A DNA stretch of 64,000 nucleotides from Paenalcaligenes suwonensis (GTDB lineage: Bacteria; Pseudomonadota; Gammaproteobacteria; Burkholderiales; Burkholderiaceae_B), in NCBI RefSeq assembly GCF_011290505.1, contig NZ_JAANPV010000007.1, forward strand, positions 1 through 64,000. The letters run 5' to 3'. How positions within the stretch are numbered: position 1 is the first letter of the stretch; each line of letters begins with the position of its first letter. The notes beneath the pieces were generated by a model. It saw only the letters and a program-made list of their open reading frames with translations, made no database searches and had not been told where the DNA came from. Both the position numbers and the translations under genes were made by a program. Below, piece after piece: positions 17,925 to 27,098 of this stretch.

Positions 17925-18311
17925 ATGATTAAAGATATTATCCAGACAAGTGCTGCGCCTGCAGCGGTAGGTCCTTATTCCCAAGCGGTAGCGGTGCAAG
18001 GCAGCAAAACTGTGTACCTGTCCGGTCAGATTGGCTTGAGCCCAACCACCGGTGAATTGGTGTCTGACAATTTTGAAGCGCAAGCTCGTCAGTGTTTTGC
18101 CAATATGGAAGCTGTGATTACCGAAGCGGGAGGCACTCTGGAGAATATTGCCAAACTGACTCTGTACCTGACAGATTTAAGTAAGTTTGCAACCGTGAAT
18201 GCCATTATGGCTGATGTGATTCCTCAGCCGTTCCCAGCGCGTTCTACGTTGGGCGTAGCGAGCTTGCCTAAAGGCGCTCAGGTTGAAGTAGAGGCCATTC
18301 TGGTTCTCTAA
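17925..18311 (+). CDS. ridA: RidA family enamine/imine deaminase
   Basis: This 128-residue cytosolic trimeric protein hydrolyses reactive 2-aminoacrylate and other enamines released by PLP enzymes. The family pattern is complete: TSAAPAAVGPYSQAV at the start, YLSGQIGL, TLYLTDLSKF, and the active-site Arg in FPARSTLGVASLPKGAQVEVEAI. I place the start at 17925, since the reading frame upstream gives an unrelated 20-residue extension. No strong Shine-Dalgarno is present. recG follows 5 nt after the stop. Confidence 0.94.
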   Translation: MIKDIIQTSAAPAAVGPYSQAVAVQGSKTVYLSGQIGLSPTTGELVSDNFEAQARQCFANMEAVITEAGGTLENIAKLTLYLTDLSKFATVNAIMADVIPQPFPARSTLGVASLPKGAQVEVEAILVL

Positions 18312-18316
18312 TCGCT

Positions 18317-20395
18317 ATGGCATCTGCTTCATCAAAACGGCCCACCAAGGGCCGCGCAGATGCCGCGGCAAACACTCTGGCACGAAAATTCAGCCAATTA
18401 GGCTTAGAAACCGATGCCGACTTCGTCGTACATTTACCCTTACGCTACGAAGATGAAACCGCTGTTCACGCTATAGGCGATGCCAGATCTGGCTTGTCAC
18501 AACAGTTTGAAGGCGAGGTGGTTGAGCAAATCATCACCCAGCGCCCCAGAAAGCAATTACAAGTTATCTTGCAAGACCATAGCGGCAGAATTACGCTGCG
18601 TTGGTTGCACTTTTACCCCTCGCAATTAAAACAGTTGGCAGAAGGCCAACGAGTACGCGTGCGCGGTGAGGTGCGACGAGGGTTTCATGGCCTAGAGCTG
18701 GTGCACCCCAAAGTGACGAAGCCGGATCAAGGCTTGTCGGATACGCTTACACCGGTGTATCCAGCAAGCGATGGTTTACGCCAACAGCAAATACAAAACC
18801 GTATCAACGAAGCTTTAGAGCGCTTGCCCTTGCAAGACACGCTGCCTGAAGCGCTGCGTGAACAGTTTGAATTACCAAATTTTGCCGAGTCGCTGAAACT
18901 ACTGCATCACCCCCCACGGGATGTGGATGCTGAAGCCTTGATGCAGAAAACGCATCCAGCATGGCAGCGCATTAAGTTTGACGAGCTACTCGCACAACAA
19001 CTGAGTTTAGCGGCCGCTAGGGCTTCACGTCGTAAGCAAAAATCATGGCCATTGATACAGAAGCACGGCGACTTAGAACAACAGCTGCGCAAGCGCTTGG
19101 GCTTCACACTGACGGCAGCGCAAGAGCGTGTGGTGGCTGAAATTGCCGAAGACCTAAGCTTATCGCATCCTATGCACCGTTTGCTGCAGGGTGATGTGGG
19201 CAGCGGTAAAACCGTAGTAGCAGCTATGGCTGCTGCGCAAGCTATAGATAGCGGTTTTCAAGTGGCGTTGATGGCACCTACAGAACTGCTCGCCGAGCAA
19301 CACTATCAAAAGATGGTGCTGTGGTTTGAGCCGCTAGGTATTACGGTAGGCTGGTTAAGTGGTAGTCAAACAGCCAAACAACGAGCACCAGTATTAGAGG
19401 GAGTGCAAAACGGTCATTGTGCTCTTGTTGTAGGTACGCAGGCGCTTATTCAAGATGGCGTAGAGTTTCACCAACTGGGTTTGGTTATTCTCGATGAACA
19501 GCACCGTTTTGGCGTGGGGCAGCGTTTGAGCCTGAGCCGTAAAGGTGAACAAGGCGAGAAGCAAAAACGTACCATTCCTCACCAGTTAAACATGAGTGCT
19601 ACGCCTATACCGCGTACATTAGCCATGAGCTTCTTGGCGGATCTAGACGTGTCGGTTATTGATGAGCTGCCAGCAGGCCGTACACCGGTGATTACTAAGC
19701 TGTTATCTGAGCACAGGCGCGAGGAAGTCATCGCCCATATTTATGCGCAGATACAAGAGGGTAGGCAGGTGTATTGGGTATGCCCTTTGGTAGAGGAAAG
19801 TGAGGCACTGCAATTACAAACAGCCGTAGACACCTATCATCATTTAGCTGAGCAGTTGGCGGGGGTGAAAGTAGGGTTGTTGCATGGCAAACTACCTACC
19901 CAAGAAAAAGCGCAAATCATGGAGGCGTTTAGGTCTGGCGAGGTACAGGTGCTGGTAGCCACTACCGTTATCGAGGTAGGGGTAGACGTACCTAATGCGA
20001 ATTTAATGGTGATAGAACACGCTGAGCGTTTTGGATTGGCGCAGTTGCACCAGTTGCGGGGTCGAGTGGGGCGTGGTGCGCATCAGGCAGTGTGTGTATT
20101 GCTATATTCGCAACCCTTATCGGCGATTGCTCGCGAACGCCTAAAAGCCATGTATGAAACCACGGATGGTTTCGATATTGCTAGGCGTGATCTGGCATTA
20201 CGCGGCCCAGGAGAGTTCTTGGGTGTGCGGCAATCTGGGCAGGCATTGCTGCGTTTTGCCAGTTTAGATAGCGATGAGTATATGATTGAACAAGCACAAG
20301 AGTGTGCTGTCCTGCTGCGTGAGCAGTATCCAGAGCATGCGCATGCGCATGTACAGCGCTGGCTTAAAGGACGTGAAGAATTTCTGCGTACCTGA
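18317..20395 (+). CDS. recG: ATP-dependent DNA helicase RecG
   Basis: RecG remodels stalled replication forks and Holliday junctions. The 692-residue protein has the N-terminal wedge (OB) domain, then the helicase core: Walker A QGDVGSGKT, DEQH box (VILDEQHRFG), SATPIPRT, and the C-terminal TRG-type region after GRVGRGAHQ. The initial Lys/Arg-rich residues are variable in the family. It is 5 nt downstream of ridA and 34 nt upstream of oxyR, an order conserved in Burkholderiales. Confidence 0.96.
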   Translation: MASASSKRPTKGRADAAANTLARKFSQLGLETDADFVVHLPLRYEDETAVHAIGDARSGLSQQFEGEVVEQIITQRPRKQLQVILQDHSGRITLRWLHFYPSQLKQLAEGQRVRVRGEVRRGFHGLELVHPKVTKPDQGLSDTLTPVYPASDGLRQQQIQNRINEALERLPLQDTLPEALREQFELPNFAESLKLLHHPPRDVDAEALMQKTHPAWQRIKFDELLAQQLSLAAARASRRKQKSWPLIQKHGDLEQQLRKRLGFTLTAAQERVVAEIAEDLSLSHPMHRLLQGDVGSGKTVVAAMAAAQAIDSGFQVALMAPTELLAEQHYQKMVLWFEPLGITVGWLSGSQTAKQRAPVLEGVQNGHCALVVGTQALIQDGVEFHQLGLVILDEQHRFGVGQRLSLSRKGEQGEKQKRTIPHQLNMSATPIPRTLAMSFLADLDVSVIDELPAGRTPVITKLLSEHRREEVIAHIYAQIQEGRQVYWVCPLVEESEALQLQTAVDTYHHLAEQLAGVKVGLLHGKLPTQEKAQIMEAFRSGEVQVLVATTVIEVGVDVPNANLMVIEHAERFGLAQLHQLRGRVGRGAHQAVCVLLYSQPLSAIARERLKAMYETTDGFDIARRDLALRGPGEFLGVRQSGQALLRFASLDSDEYMIEQAQECAVLLREQYPEHAHAHVQRWLKGREEFLRT

Positions 20396-20429
20396 TATAA
20401 CGGTATCGTACGCAAACTAAGGGCTGAAC

Positions 20430-21395
20430 ATGACACTGACTGAGTTGAAATACATAGTGGCGGTTGCGCGAGAACGCCACTTTGGCCGGGCGGCGGAAGC
20501 TTGTTTTGTAAGCCAGCCTACCTTGTCGGTAGCGATCAAAAAGCTAGAAGAAGAACTGGGCATAGTAATCTTCGAGCGTGGTGGTCCAGAAATAGGGATC
20601 ACACCAATTGGATTGCGTATTATCGAGCAAGCACAACGCGTACTAGAGGAAGGCGCCAAAGTACAGGAAATTGCCCGCCAAGGTAATGACCCATTAGCGG
20701 GGCCATTACGGGTAGGCATTATCTATACCGTAGCGCCGTACTTATTGCCCAAACTGGTGCCCGAGCAAATACGCCAAACGCCGCAAATGCCGTTGCTGCT
20801 ACAAGAAAATTTCACAGTGAAACTCATTGAGTTGTTGAAGCAGGGCGAGGTGGATTGTGCGATTGTGGCCTTACCCATTCCCGACTCTGGTTTCATGGTG
20901 CGTGAACTCTACGACGAGCCATTTGTGGTGGCAGTGCCCAGTACGCACGCGTGGGCGGATCGCGATGCTATAGACCCTGAAGCCTTAAAAAGTGAAACCA
21001 TGCTGCTTTTAGGGGCTGGTCATTGTTTTAGAGATCAGGTGTTAGGTGTGTGCCCCGAACTTTCTAGATTTTCAGCTAGCAGCGAAGGCATTCAACGTAC
21101 CTTCGAAGGTTCTTCATTGGAAACCATTAGGCACATGGTAGCCACCGGTATAGGGGTGACGGTGTTGCCGTCAAGCTCGTTAGCAGCGCCAGGCCAAGAA
21201 GGAGCCTTGCTGCGTTATATACCGTTTACTAAACCCGCTCCAGATAGACGCGTTGCGTTAATCTGGCGTAAAAGCTTTCCTCGTATTGAGGCGATTAATG
21301 CATTAACCAAGGCCATCATGAATTGTGGATTGGAAAATGTTAATTTTTTGTTAGATAAAAGTGTTATTTACAGTAATCTTGATGGATTACAGTAA
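20430..21395 (+). CDS. oxyR: OxyR, hydrogen peroxide-sensing LysR regulator
   Basis: This 321-residue LysR-family activator has an N-terminal winged helix-turn-helix (ELKYIVAVARERHFGRAAEACFVSQPTLS) and a regulatory domain with the redox pair Cys199 and Cys208 in GHCFRDQVLGVC, identical in position to E. coli OxyR. It should switch on peroxide defence genes, and the neighbouring dps is a classic target. It lies downstream of recG and upstream of dps on the same strand. Confidence 0.96.
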   Translation: MTLTELKYIVAVARERHFGRAAEACFVSQPTLSVAIKKLEEELGIVIFERGGPEIGITPIGLRIIEQAQRVLEEGAKVQEIARQGNDPLAGPLRVGIIYTVAPYLLPKLVPEQIRQTPQMPLLLQENFTVKLIELLKQGEVDCAIVALPIPDSGFMVRELYDEPFVVAVPSTHAWADRDAIDPEALKSETMLLLGAGHCFRDQVLGVCPELSRFSASSEGIQRTFEGSSLETIRHMVATGIGVTVLPSSSLAAPGQEGALLRYIPFTKPAPDRRVALIWRKSFPRIEAINALTKAIMNCGLENVNFLLDKSVIYSNLDGLQ

Positions 21396-21457
21396 ACTAT
21401 TTAACGTGAAATACAAGGTTCGTAGGTTTTATTTAGTCCAACCTCTAGGAGCGATGT

Positions 21458-22036
21458 ATGGCTAAAGCGGTAAAAGCTGTGAAAAAAGTGGCAAGCAAAA
21501 AAGTTGCAACTAAAAAGGCTGCACCTAAAACGGTAGCACCAAAAACAGTCAAGGCAGCGCCAGGCATTTTGGCGGTAAATATCGGTATTAGTGATGCTGA
21601 CCGTGCACGTATTGCCGAAGAGCTATCTAAGGTATTGGCTGATTCCTACACGGTGTACCTGATGACACACAATTTCCATTGGAACGTCACAGGCCCTATG
21701 TTCAATACATTACATGAGATGTTCATGGGGCAGTACACCGAAACATGGCAAGCGCTGGATGCCATTGCTGAGCGTATGCGTGCATTGGGGCATTATGCTC
21801 CAGGTACTTATGCACAATTTGCGGCACTAAGCTCTATTCAAGAGCCTAAAGGTGTGCCAGATGCACAGCAAATGATTGCTATGTTATTGTCTGCTAACGA
21901 GGCGTTGTCTCGCACTGCTAGACAAGCATTTGATTGTGCCGATGCGGCAGACGATCAGCCTACCGCTGATTTGCTGACACAGCGTTTGGATGTGCACGAG
22001 AAAAATGCGTGGATGCTGCGTAGCCTCTTACAATAA
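21458..22036 (+). CDS. dps: Dps/ferritin-like DNA-protection protein with histone-H1-like N-terminal tail
   Basis: Dps forms a 12-subunit shell that oxidises and stores iron and shields DNA. The 192 residues contain the ferroxidase signatures: His in MTHNFHWNVTGPMF, then the TWQALDAIAERMRALG helix with its acidic ligands. The first about 36 residues form an extra tail of Lys/Ala/Pro/Val repeats (AVKKVASKKVATKKAAPK), like bacterial H1-type proteins, which should bind DNA strongly. The start follows CTAGGAGCG. It is placed directly after oxyR. Confidence 0.94.
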   Translation: MAKAVKAVKKVASKKVATKKAAPKTVAPKTVKAAPGILAVNIGISDADRARIAEELSKVLADSYTVYLMTHNFHWNVTGPMFNTLHEMFMGQYTETWQALDAIAERMRALGHYAPGTYAQFAALSSIQEPKGVPDAQQMIAMLLSANEALSRTARQAFDCADAADDQPTADLLTQRLDVHEKNAWMLRSLLQ

Positions 22037-22081
22037 ATACTATGAATAAAAGTTCAGATTATTGAGCTTTTATCTATGTGG

Positions 22082-22115
22082 ATGACTGCCTGTGCCGGGT
22101 GGAACAGGCAGTCAT
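22082..22115 (+). repeat. 12-bp hairpin between dps and the binding-protein gene
   Basis: ATGACTGCCTGT (22082-22093) pairs perfectly with ACAGGCAGTCAT (22104-22115) around a 10-nt loop, 45 nt after dps and 25 nt before the next start. It lacks a T-tract; it may be a weak terminator of dps or a leader structure. Confidence 0.55.
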
Positions 22116-22139
22116 GTCATTTATCAGGAGATCACATTT

Positions 22140-23264
22140 ATGAAAATTCGTTTTACCCCTATTGCCGGTGCGCTGGCGTTGGCTACTGGCTTGATGATGG
22201 CTACTGCTGCCCAAGCTGAAACCATCAAAATCGCTGTGGCAGGCCCAACTACCGGCCCCGTGACACAATACGGTGATATGGTTCGTGAAGGTGTGTTTAC
22301 CGCTATCGAACAAATCAATGCAGGCGGTGGTGTATTGGGTAAACAGTTGGAGCTAGTGGTCATTGATGATGGCTGTGAACCTAAACAAGGTCCTGTAGTT
22401 GCTAACCGTGTGATCAACGATGGTATTAACTACGTAGTAGGTCACGTGTGTTCAGGCGCAACGATCGCAGCAACAGACATCTACAACAGCGAAGGTATCG
22501 TGATGGTTAGCCCATCGGCGACAGCACCAGCTGTGACGGATGGCAAAGGCTACGACAGCATTTTCCGTACTATTGGTAGAGATGATCAGCAAGGCCCAGC
22601 GGCCGCTGCCTTTATCGCTGCCAACATTAAGCCTACTAAAGTGGCTGTGTTGCACGACAAACAGTCTTACGGCCAAGGTATTGCTACCGCTGTACGCGAT
22701 AACTTGAAAGATGCAGGGTACGAAATCGTGATGTTTGAGGGTATCAATGCTGGCGATACCGATTACTCTGCTGTGATCACCAAACTGAAATCCTCTGGTA
22801 CAGACTTCATTTACTACGGCGGCTACCACCCAGAAATGGGCTTGTTGCTGCGCCAAGGTGCAGAGCAAGGTCTGAACGTAACCATGATGGGCCCAGAAGG
22901 CTCCGGCAACCCAGACATTAACGCGATTGCAGGTGACGCCGTAGAAGGTATGTTGCTGACATTGCCAGCTGACTTTACTCAAGATGCTGAAAACGCTGAA
23001 ATCGTTAAAGCCTTCCAAGCCAAAGGTCGCGATGCAGCGGGTGCTTTCCAAATGACGTCTTACTCGGCAACTAAAGCGATTGCTGATGGTATCGCTGGTG
23101 CTGGCGTAGATGACCCTGTGAAAGTTGCTGAATACTTGCACGCTAACGAAGTGAAAACACCTATTGGTGTGATCTCTTGGAACGAGCAAGGCGACTTGAA
23201 CGAGTTTAAGTTCGACGTGTACGTTTGGCACAAAGACGGTTCCAAAACACTGTACGGCAAGTAA
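22140..23264 (+). CDS. Branched-chain amino acid ABC transporter, binding protein (copy 1)
   Basis: This 374-residue periplasmic binding protein of the LivJ/LivK (type I fold) family would capture leucine, isoleucine, valine or related compounds for the Liv permease. The start at 22140 follows AGGAG, and the signal peptide (residues 1-24, ending AAQA) is typical. Family blocks are GPTTGPVTQYGDMVREG, DDGCEPKQGP and GRDDQQGPAAAAFI. A second, similar copy lies at 24950. This one has its own terminator, so it forms a single-gene transcript apart from livHMGF. Confidence 0.9.
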   Translation: MKIRFTPIAGALALATGLMMATAAQAETIKIAVAGPTTGPVTQYGDMVREGVFTAIEQINAGGGVLGKQLELVVIDDGCEPKQGPVVANRVINDGINYVVGHVCSGATIAATDIYNSEGIVMVSPSATAPAVTDGKGYDSIFRTIGRDDQQGPAAAAFIAANIKPTKVAVLHDKQSYGQGIATAVRDNLKDAGYEIVMFEGINAGDTDYSAVITKLKSSGTDFIYYGGYHPEMGLLLRQGAEQGLNVTMMGPEGSGNPDINAIAGDAVEGMLLTLPADFTQDAENAEIVKAFQAKGRDAAGAFQMTSYSATKAIADGIAGAGVDDPVKVAEYLHANEVKTPIGVISWNEQGDLNEFKFDVYVWHKDGSKTLYGK

Positions 23265-23286
23265 TTCCGTATAGCAGTTTACGAAA

Positions 23287-23316
23287 AGAGGGCGGCTTTA
23301 AGCCGCCTTCTTTTAT
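23287..23316 (+). terminator. Rho-independent terminator of the first binding-protein gene
   Basis: GGCGGCT pairs with AGCCGCC (23291-23307) over a 3-nt loop, extended by GAG/TTC-type flanks and followed by CTTCTTTTA. It lies 26 nt after the stop. Confidence 0.85.
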
Positions 23317-23397
23317 GTGTACGTAGGCTCTGCTACAGTGTGAAGTGCACGTCTATGAGCGTAGCAATAAAAATAGAAACTCTAGGAGTAAAAATAG

Positions 23398-24234
23398 ATG
23401 GTGAACGAGGCTTACCAAATGACGCTGGCATTTATTGGTGGGGGCAATATGGCTTCTGCATTGTCGGCTGGCTTGATCGGTAAACGGTGCGCAGCATCCG
23501 ACGTATTAGTGGTAGAACCTAATGCTGAGCTGCGCGATAAATGGTCAGAGCAAGGTGCTCTCACTCGCCCGCAAGCCGAAGAACAATTACGTCACCATCG
23601 TGTGTGGGTGTTTGCCGTAAAACCGCAAGTCATGAAAGAAGTAGTGCAACAATGCAAACCCTTCTTGCAACCAGATACGTTGATTATTAGTGTGGCTGCA
23701 GGTATTGCCGCTACAGACATTGCGCGTTGGCTGGGCGACGATACACCGTATGACCGTGTGATTCGCTGTATGCCTAACACGCCAGCCTTTATAGGTTGTG
23801 GCGCAACGGGTCTATTAGCATTGCCTGCAGTGCCTGAGCGCGATAAAAACATTGCCAATCAATTGCTGGGTACGGTGGGTGAAGTGGTATGGGTAGAAAG
23901 CGATGATCAACTGGATGCCGTCACAGCATTATCAGGTAGCGGTCCAGCGTATGTGTTTTTGTTCTTAGAAGCCTTAATTGCTGGCGGCACCGAATTAGGC
24001 TTAACGCCAGAGCAGTCACGTAAGCTGGCCTTGGCTACCTTGAACGGCGCTACGCAACTGGCTGCGTTATCACCTGAAACGCCTGAAACACTGCGCAAAC
24101 GTGTGACATCACAAGGTGGCACGACGGCAGCTGCATTAGATGTTTTGTTTGCTGAAAACTTCGAGAAAACCGTAAAAAGTGCGATGGCGGCAGCAAAACG
24201 CCGAGCGGCTGAGTTGTCTGTGGAATTTGCATGA
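23398..24234 (+). CDS. proC: Pyrroline-5-carboxylate reductase
   Basis: This enzyme makes proline by NAD(P)H reduction of pyrroline-5-carboxylate in the cytosol. The 278 residues have the Rossmann start LAFIGGGNMASAL, VFAVKPQVM, RCMPNTPAFIGCG and the family signature LSGSGPAYVFLFLEALI plus VTSQGGTTAAAL. The start at 23398 follows TAGGAG with suitable spacing. Its stop overlaps the next gene by ATGA, so both are co-translated. Confidence 0.95.
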   Translation: MVNEAYQMTLAFIGGGNMASALSAGLIGKRCAASDVLVVEPNAELRDKWSEQGALTRPQAEEQLRHHRVWVFAVKPQVMKEVVQQCKPFLQPDTLIISVAAGIAATDIARWLGDDTPYDRVIRCMPNTPAFIGCGATGLLALPAVPERDKNIANQLLGTVGEVVWVESDDQLDAVTALSGSGPAYVFLFLEALIAGGTELGLTPEQSRKLALATLNGATQLAALSPETPETLRKRVTSQGGTTAAALDVLFAENFEKTVKSAMAAAKRRAAELSVEFA

Positions 24235-24791
24235 AAGTAGTAGGTGATACGGGCCGTCTCGATACGGTCCGGCCTATACATTATGCGGTGGCCATCGCGG
24301 CGATGATTATCATCGTGGTGGCCTCTAATGTATTGGTGCAGTACCCTATTAACCCGTGGTTAACATGGGGGGCATTAACGTACCCAGTTTCCTTTCTGGT
24401 CTCTGATCTCTTAAATAGGCGTTTTGGCCCTCTCACGGCCCGTAAAGTGGCCTTGTGGGGCTTTGTGTCTGCTTTAGTGGTATCGGCATGGCTAGCAACG
24501 CCTAGAATCGCTGTAGCCTCTGGTTTAGCGTTTTTGATTGCGCAATTGGCGGATATTTACGTATTTGATCGGTTACGACACGGCAAATGGTGGACAGCCC
24601 CGTTTGTAGGGGGGATAGCAGGTGCTGCGGTAGATACTTTCATTTTCTTCTGCATTGCCTTTGTGGGCACCGATATGCCATGGCAAACCTTAATGCTAGG
24701 TGATTTTACGATAAAAATTTTGTTGAACACCTTTATGCTGGCACCTTTCAGAGCATTAATGTGGAACCTTGCTAGACCAAAGGATAAGTAA
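24231..24791 (+). CDS. VUT family queuosine precursor transporter (YhhQ-like)
   Basis: This 186-residue inner-membrane protein has about five to six hydrophobic segments and matches the YhhQ/VUT family, which imports the queuosine precursors preQ0/preQ1. Conserved features are YPINPWLTWGALTYPVSFLVSDLLNRRFG, AQLADIYVFDRLRHGKWWTAP and the C-terminal FTIKILLNTFMLAPFR. Its start overlaps the proC stop (ATGA). No riboswitch is seen in front of it, as it is embedded in the proC transcript. Confidence 0.85.
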   Translation: MKVVGDTGRLDTVRPIHYAVAIAAMIIIVVASNVLVQYPINPWLTWGALTYPVSFLVSDLLNRRFGPLTARKVALWGFVSALVVSAWLATPRIAVASGLAFLIAQLADIYVFDRLRHGKWWTAPFVGGIAGAAVDTFIFFCIAFVGTDMPWQTLMLGDFTIKILLNTFMLAPFRALMWNLARPKDK

Positions 24792-24862
24792 AAAAACGAA
24801 AATTTCAGCTTCCGCTAGGGCTTTCACGTAGTGACAGCGCATGGGCACAAATAGACAATACA

Positions 24863-24875
24863 TGAACTTTGTTCA
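24863..24875. promoter_or_regulatory. Palindrome upstream of the second binding-protein gene
   Basis: TGAAC-TTT-GTTCA is a symmetric 13-bp element 75 nt before the ATG at 24950. It is a candidate operator for an unknown regulator of Liv transport. Confidence 0.3.
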
Positions 24876-24949
24876 CTTTATTTCTACAAACATGTCCGTG
24901 GCAATCAAAGGCATTATCTGAAAGCTCGGCTCTTTTTGGGGTGGTAGCA

Positions 24950-26065
24950 ATGAAATTAAAAGTTTTGGGTATTAGTCTGGCTGTGGCGATGGGGGCTGGT
25001 TTTGGGACTGCTTATGCGGCAGAAGAAACCATCAAAATTGGTATTGTTCAACCCATGACAGGGCCTTCCACGCAGTATGGCGACCAGATTCAAGCCGGAG
25101 CGCTAACCGCTATTGATGCCATCAACGCTAAGGGCGGGGTGAACAATCGTAAGTTAGAGGCAGTGCTGATTGATGATGCTTGCGAACCTAAGCAAGCCGT
25201 TGCATCGGCCAACCGAGTGATGACTGCCGGTGCTAACTATGCTGTTGCCCACGCATGTTCGGGCACCGCAGTACCTGCCGTGAACATTTATGAGCAAGAA
25301 GGAATAGTGGCCATTACTCCTGGGGCAACCTCACCAGCGGTAACGGATACTATCAAACCGCATTACTTCTTCCGCACCATTGGTAGGGATGACCAGCAAG
25401 GGCCTTTCGCCGCTACCTATATTCTGGAGCAGCTAAAGCCTGCTAGTATCGCCATTTTGCATGACAAACAAACCTATGGCTCTGGTGTGGCAAACCAAGT
25501 GCGAGATGCCTTAACCAAAGGTGGTGCCAATATTGTGTTTTATGAAGGTATCAACGTAGGGGATACCGATTACTCGGCAGTGATCACTAAATTACGCAGC
25601 ATCAACCCTGATCTGATTTATTTCGGTGGTTATCACGCCGAATTGGGTTTGTTGTTGCGCCAAGCGCGTGAGCAGGGGGTAACGACCCAGTTTATGGGGC
25701 CTGAAGGTGTGGCTAACCAAGACTTGGTAGCAATTGGCGGTGATGCAGTAGAGGGCTTACTGGTTACGTTGCCGGCTGATTTCACCAAAATGGACAGCAA
25801 CAAAGGCGTCATGGAAAACTTTAAAACCTATGGTCGCAGCCCTGATGGAGCCTTTACCTTCCCAGCCTATGCTGCAGTTCAAATCATTGCAGACACCTTA
25901 GGCGCAGTGGGTGACGACGCTAGCAAAGGAGCCGATCACATGCATGGCAATAGCTTCGACACAGCTATAGGAAATGTGTCTTACGACGATAAGGGCGACC
26001 TTAAACATTTCGAGTTTTCGGTCTACAAATGGGACAAAGAGAACGGTTTCTCTGAGGTCAAGTAA
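24950..26065 (+). CDS. livJ: Branched-chain amino acid ABC transporter, binding protein (copy 2)
   Basis: This 371-residue periplasmic leucine/isoleucine/valine-binding protein of the LivJ family is encoded immediately upstream of livHMGF. The start at 24950 gives a clean signal peptide (residues 1-23, ending TAYA); the open frame extends upstream without one. It shares long blocks with the copy at 22140 (GPSTQYGDQIQAG, DDACEPKQA, GRDDQQGPFAA, NVGDTDYSAVITKL), pointing to a duplication separated by proC and the VUT gene. A hairpin follows the gene. Confidence 0.9.
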   Translation: MKLKVLGISLAVAMGAGFGTAYAAEETIKIGIVQPMTGPSTQYGDQIQAGALTAIDAINAKGGVNNRKLEAVLIDDACEPKQAVASANRVMTAGANYAVAHACSGTAVPAVNIYEQEGIVAITPGATSPAVTDTIKPHYFFRTIGRDDQQGPFAATYILEQLKPASIAILHDKQTYGSGVANQVRDALTKGGANIVFYEGINVGDTDYSAVITKLRSINPDLIYFGGYHAELGLLLRQAREQGVTTQFMGPEGVANQDLVAIGGDAVEGLLVTLPADFTKMDSNKGVMENFKTYGRSPDGAFTFPAYAAVQIIADTLGAVGDDASKGADHMHGNSFDTAIGNVSYDDKGDLKHFEFSVYKWDKENGFSEVK

Positions 26066-26076
26066 GCTTTAATCAG

Positions 26077-26108
26077 GTCTGGCGTTATTAAATTTAGTGA
26101 CGCCAGAC
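26077..26108 (+). promoter_or_regulatory. Intercistronic hairpin between livJ and livH
   Basis: GTCTGGCGT (26077-26085) pairs with ACGCCAGAC (26100-26108) around a 14-nt loop. With no T-tract it looks like the partial attenuator or mRNA stabiliser often found after binding-protein genes. Confidence 0.6.
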
Positions 26109-26171
26109 AGAATAAGCATCTAGCTACGGGTTACAATCCCTGCCAAAGCTTTATTCGGAATCCCAAATTCA

Positions 26172-27098
26172 ATGTCTGATTTATTACCACAATTAATTCA
26201 GCAGCTGTTTAACGGGCTGTCGCTGGGTGCTATTTATGCGTTGATTGCCATTGGCTATACCATGGTTTATGGCATCATCGGAATGATCAACTTTGCGCAT
26301 GGCGAGATCTATATGATCGGTGCTTATGCCGGGTTGGTAACGTTATCTATTATTGGTATGAACTCTGGGCTACCCGTTTTATTGATCGTGTTAATCATGA
26401 TCTTGGTAGCAGTAGCCATTACGGCTGCATATGGGTTTGCTGTAGAAAAAGTGGCGTACGCGCCATTACGAGGAAGTCCACGTTTGGTGCCTTTGATTTC
26501 TGCGATTGGTATGTCCATCTTCTTGCAGAACTGGGTAGCCTTGGGTCAAGGCGCACGCGATATGGCTGTACCTGCGCTGGTAACAGGTGCTGTGCAAATT
26601 CCTATGGGCGATGATTTCACTGTTACGGCAGCGTATTCACGCATTTTGATTATTGTCGTGACGGTAGTGTTGATGGTGGCGCTAAGCTTCTACATCAAGT
26701 ATTCCCGAATGGGGCGTGCCTCTCGCGCATGTTCACAAGACTTGCGCATGGCAAACTTGCTGGGCATTGACACGAACAAAGTCATTTCCTTTACCTTCGT
26801 TATTGGTGCAATGCTGGCTGCCGTAGGCGGTGTGTTAATTGCATTAGCCATCGGTAAATTGAACCCCTACATTGGGTTTATCGCGGGTATCAAGGCGTTT
26901 ACGGCAGCTGTTCTGGGTGGTATCGGTAGCATTCCTGGTGCAATGCTAGGAGGGGTTCTGTTAGGTCTTGCAGAAACGTTTGCGGCCGCTTATATCTCAT
27001 CGCAGTACAAGGACATCGTGGCATTCAGCTTGCTTGTGCTGATTTTGCTTTTCCGTCCTACAGGCCTGCTTGGTAAACCAGAAGTGGAAAAAGTTTAA
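26172..27098 (+). CDS. livH: Branched-chain amino acid ABC transporter permease LivH
   Basis: This is one of the two inner-membrane permeases of the Liv system. The 308 residues form about eight hydrophobic segments. Typical LivH blocks are [31 protein letters not shown] near the start and [15 protein letters not shown] in the cytoplasmic coupling loop. The stop overlaps the livM start by one base (TAATG). It lies 107 nt after livJ with a hairpin between. Confidence 0.95.
   Translation: MSDLLPQLIQQLFNGLSLGAIYALIAIGYTMVYGIIGMINFAHGEIYMIGAYAGLVTLSIIGMNSGLPVLLIVLIMILVAVAITAAYGFAVEKVAYAPLRGSPRLVPLISAIGMSIFLQNWVALGQGARDMAVPALVTGAVQIPMGDDFTVTAAYSRILIIVVTVVLMVALSFYIKYSRMGRASRACSQDLRMANLLGIDTNKVISFTFVIGAMLAAVGGVLIALAIGKLNPYIGFIAGIKAFTAAVLGGIGSIPGAMLGGVLLGLAETFAAAYISSQYKDIVAFSLLVLILLFRPTGLLGKPEVEKV

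Noticed and set aside
22452-23231. A 259-codon open frame on the minus strand inside the first binding-protein gene
   Set aside because: It lies wholly antisense to a clear binding-protein gene, has no recognisable protein motifs and no Shine-Dalgarno, and is His/Val/Phe-rich as expected from the reverse of the coding strand.
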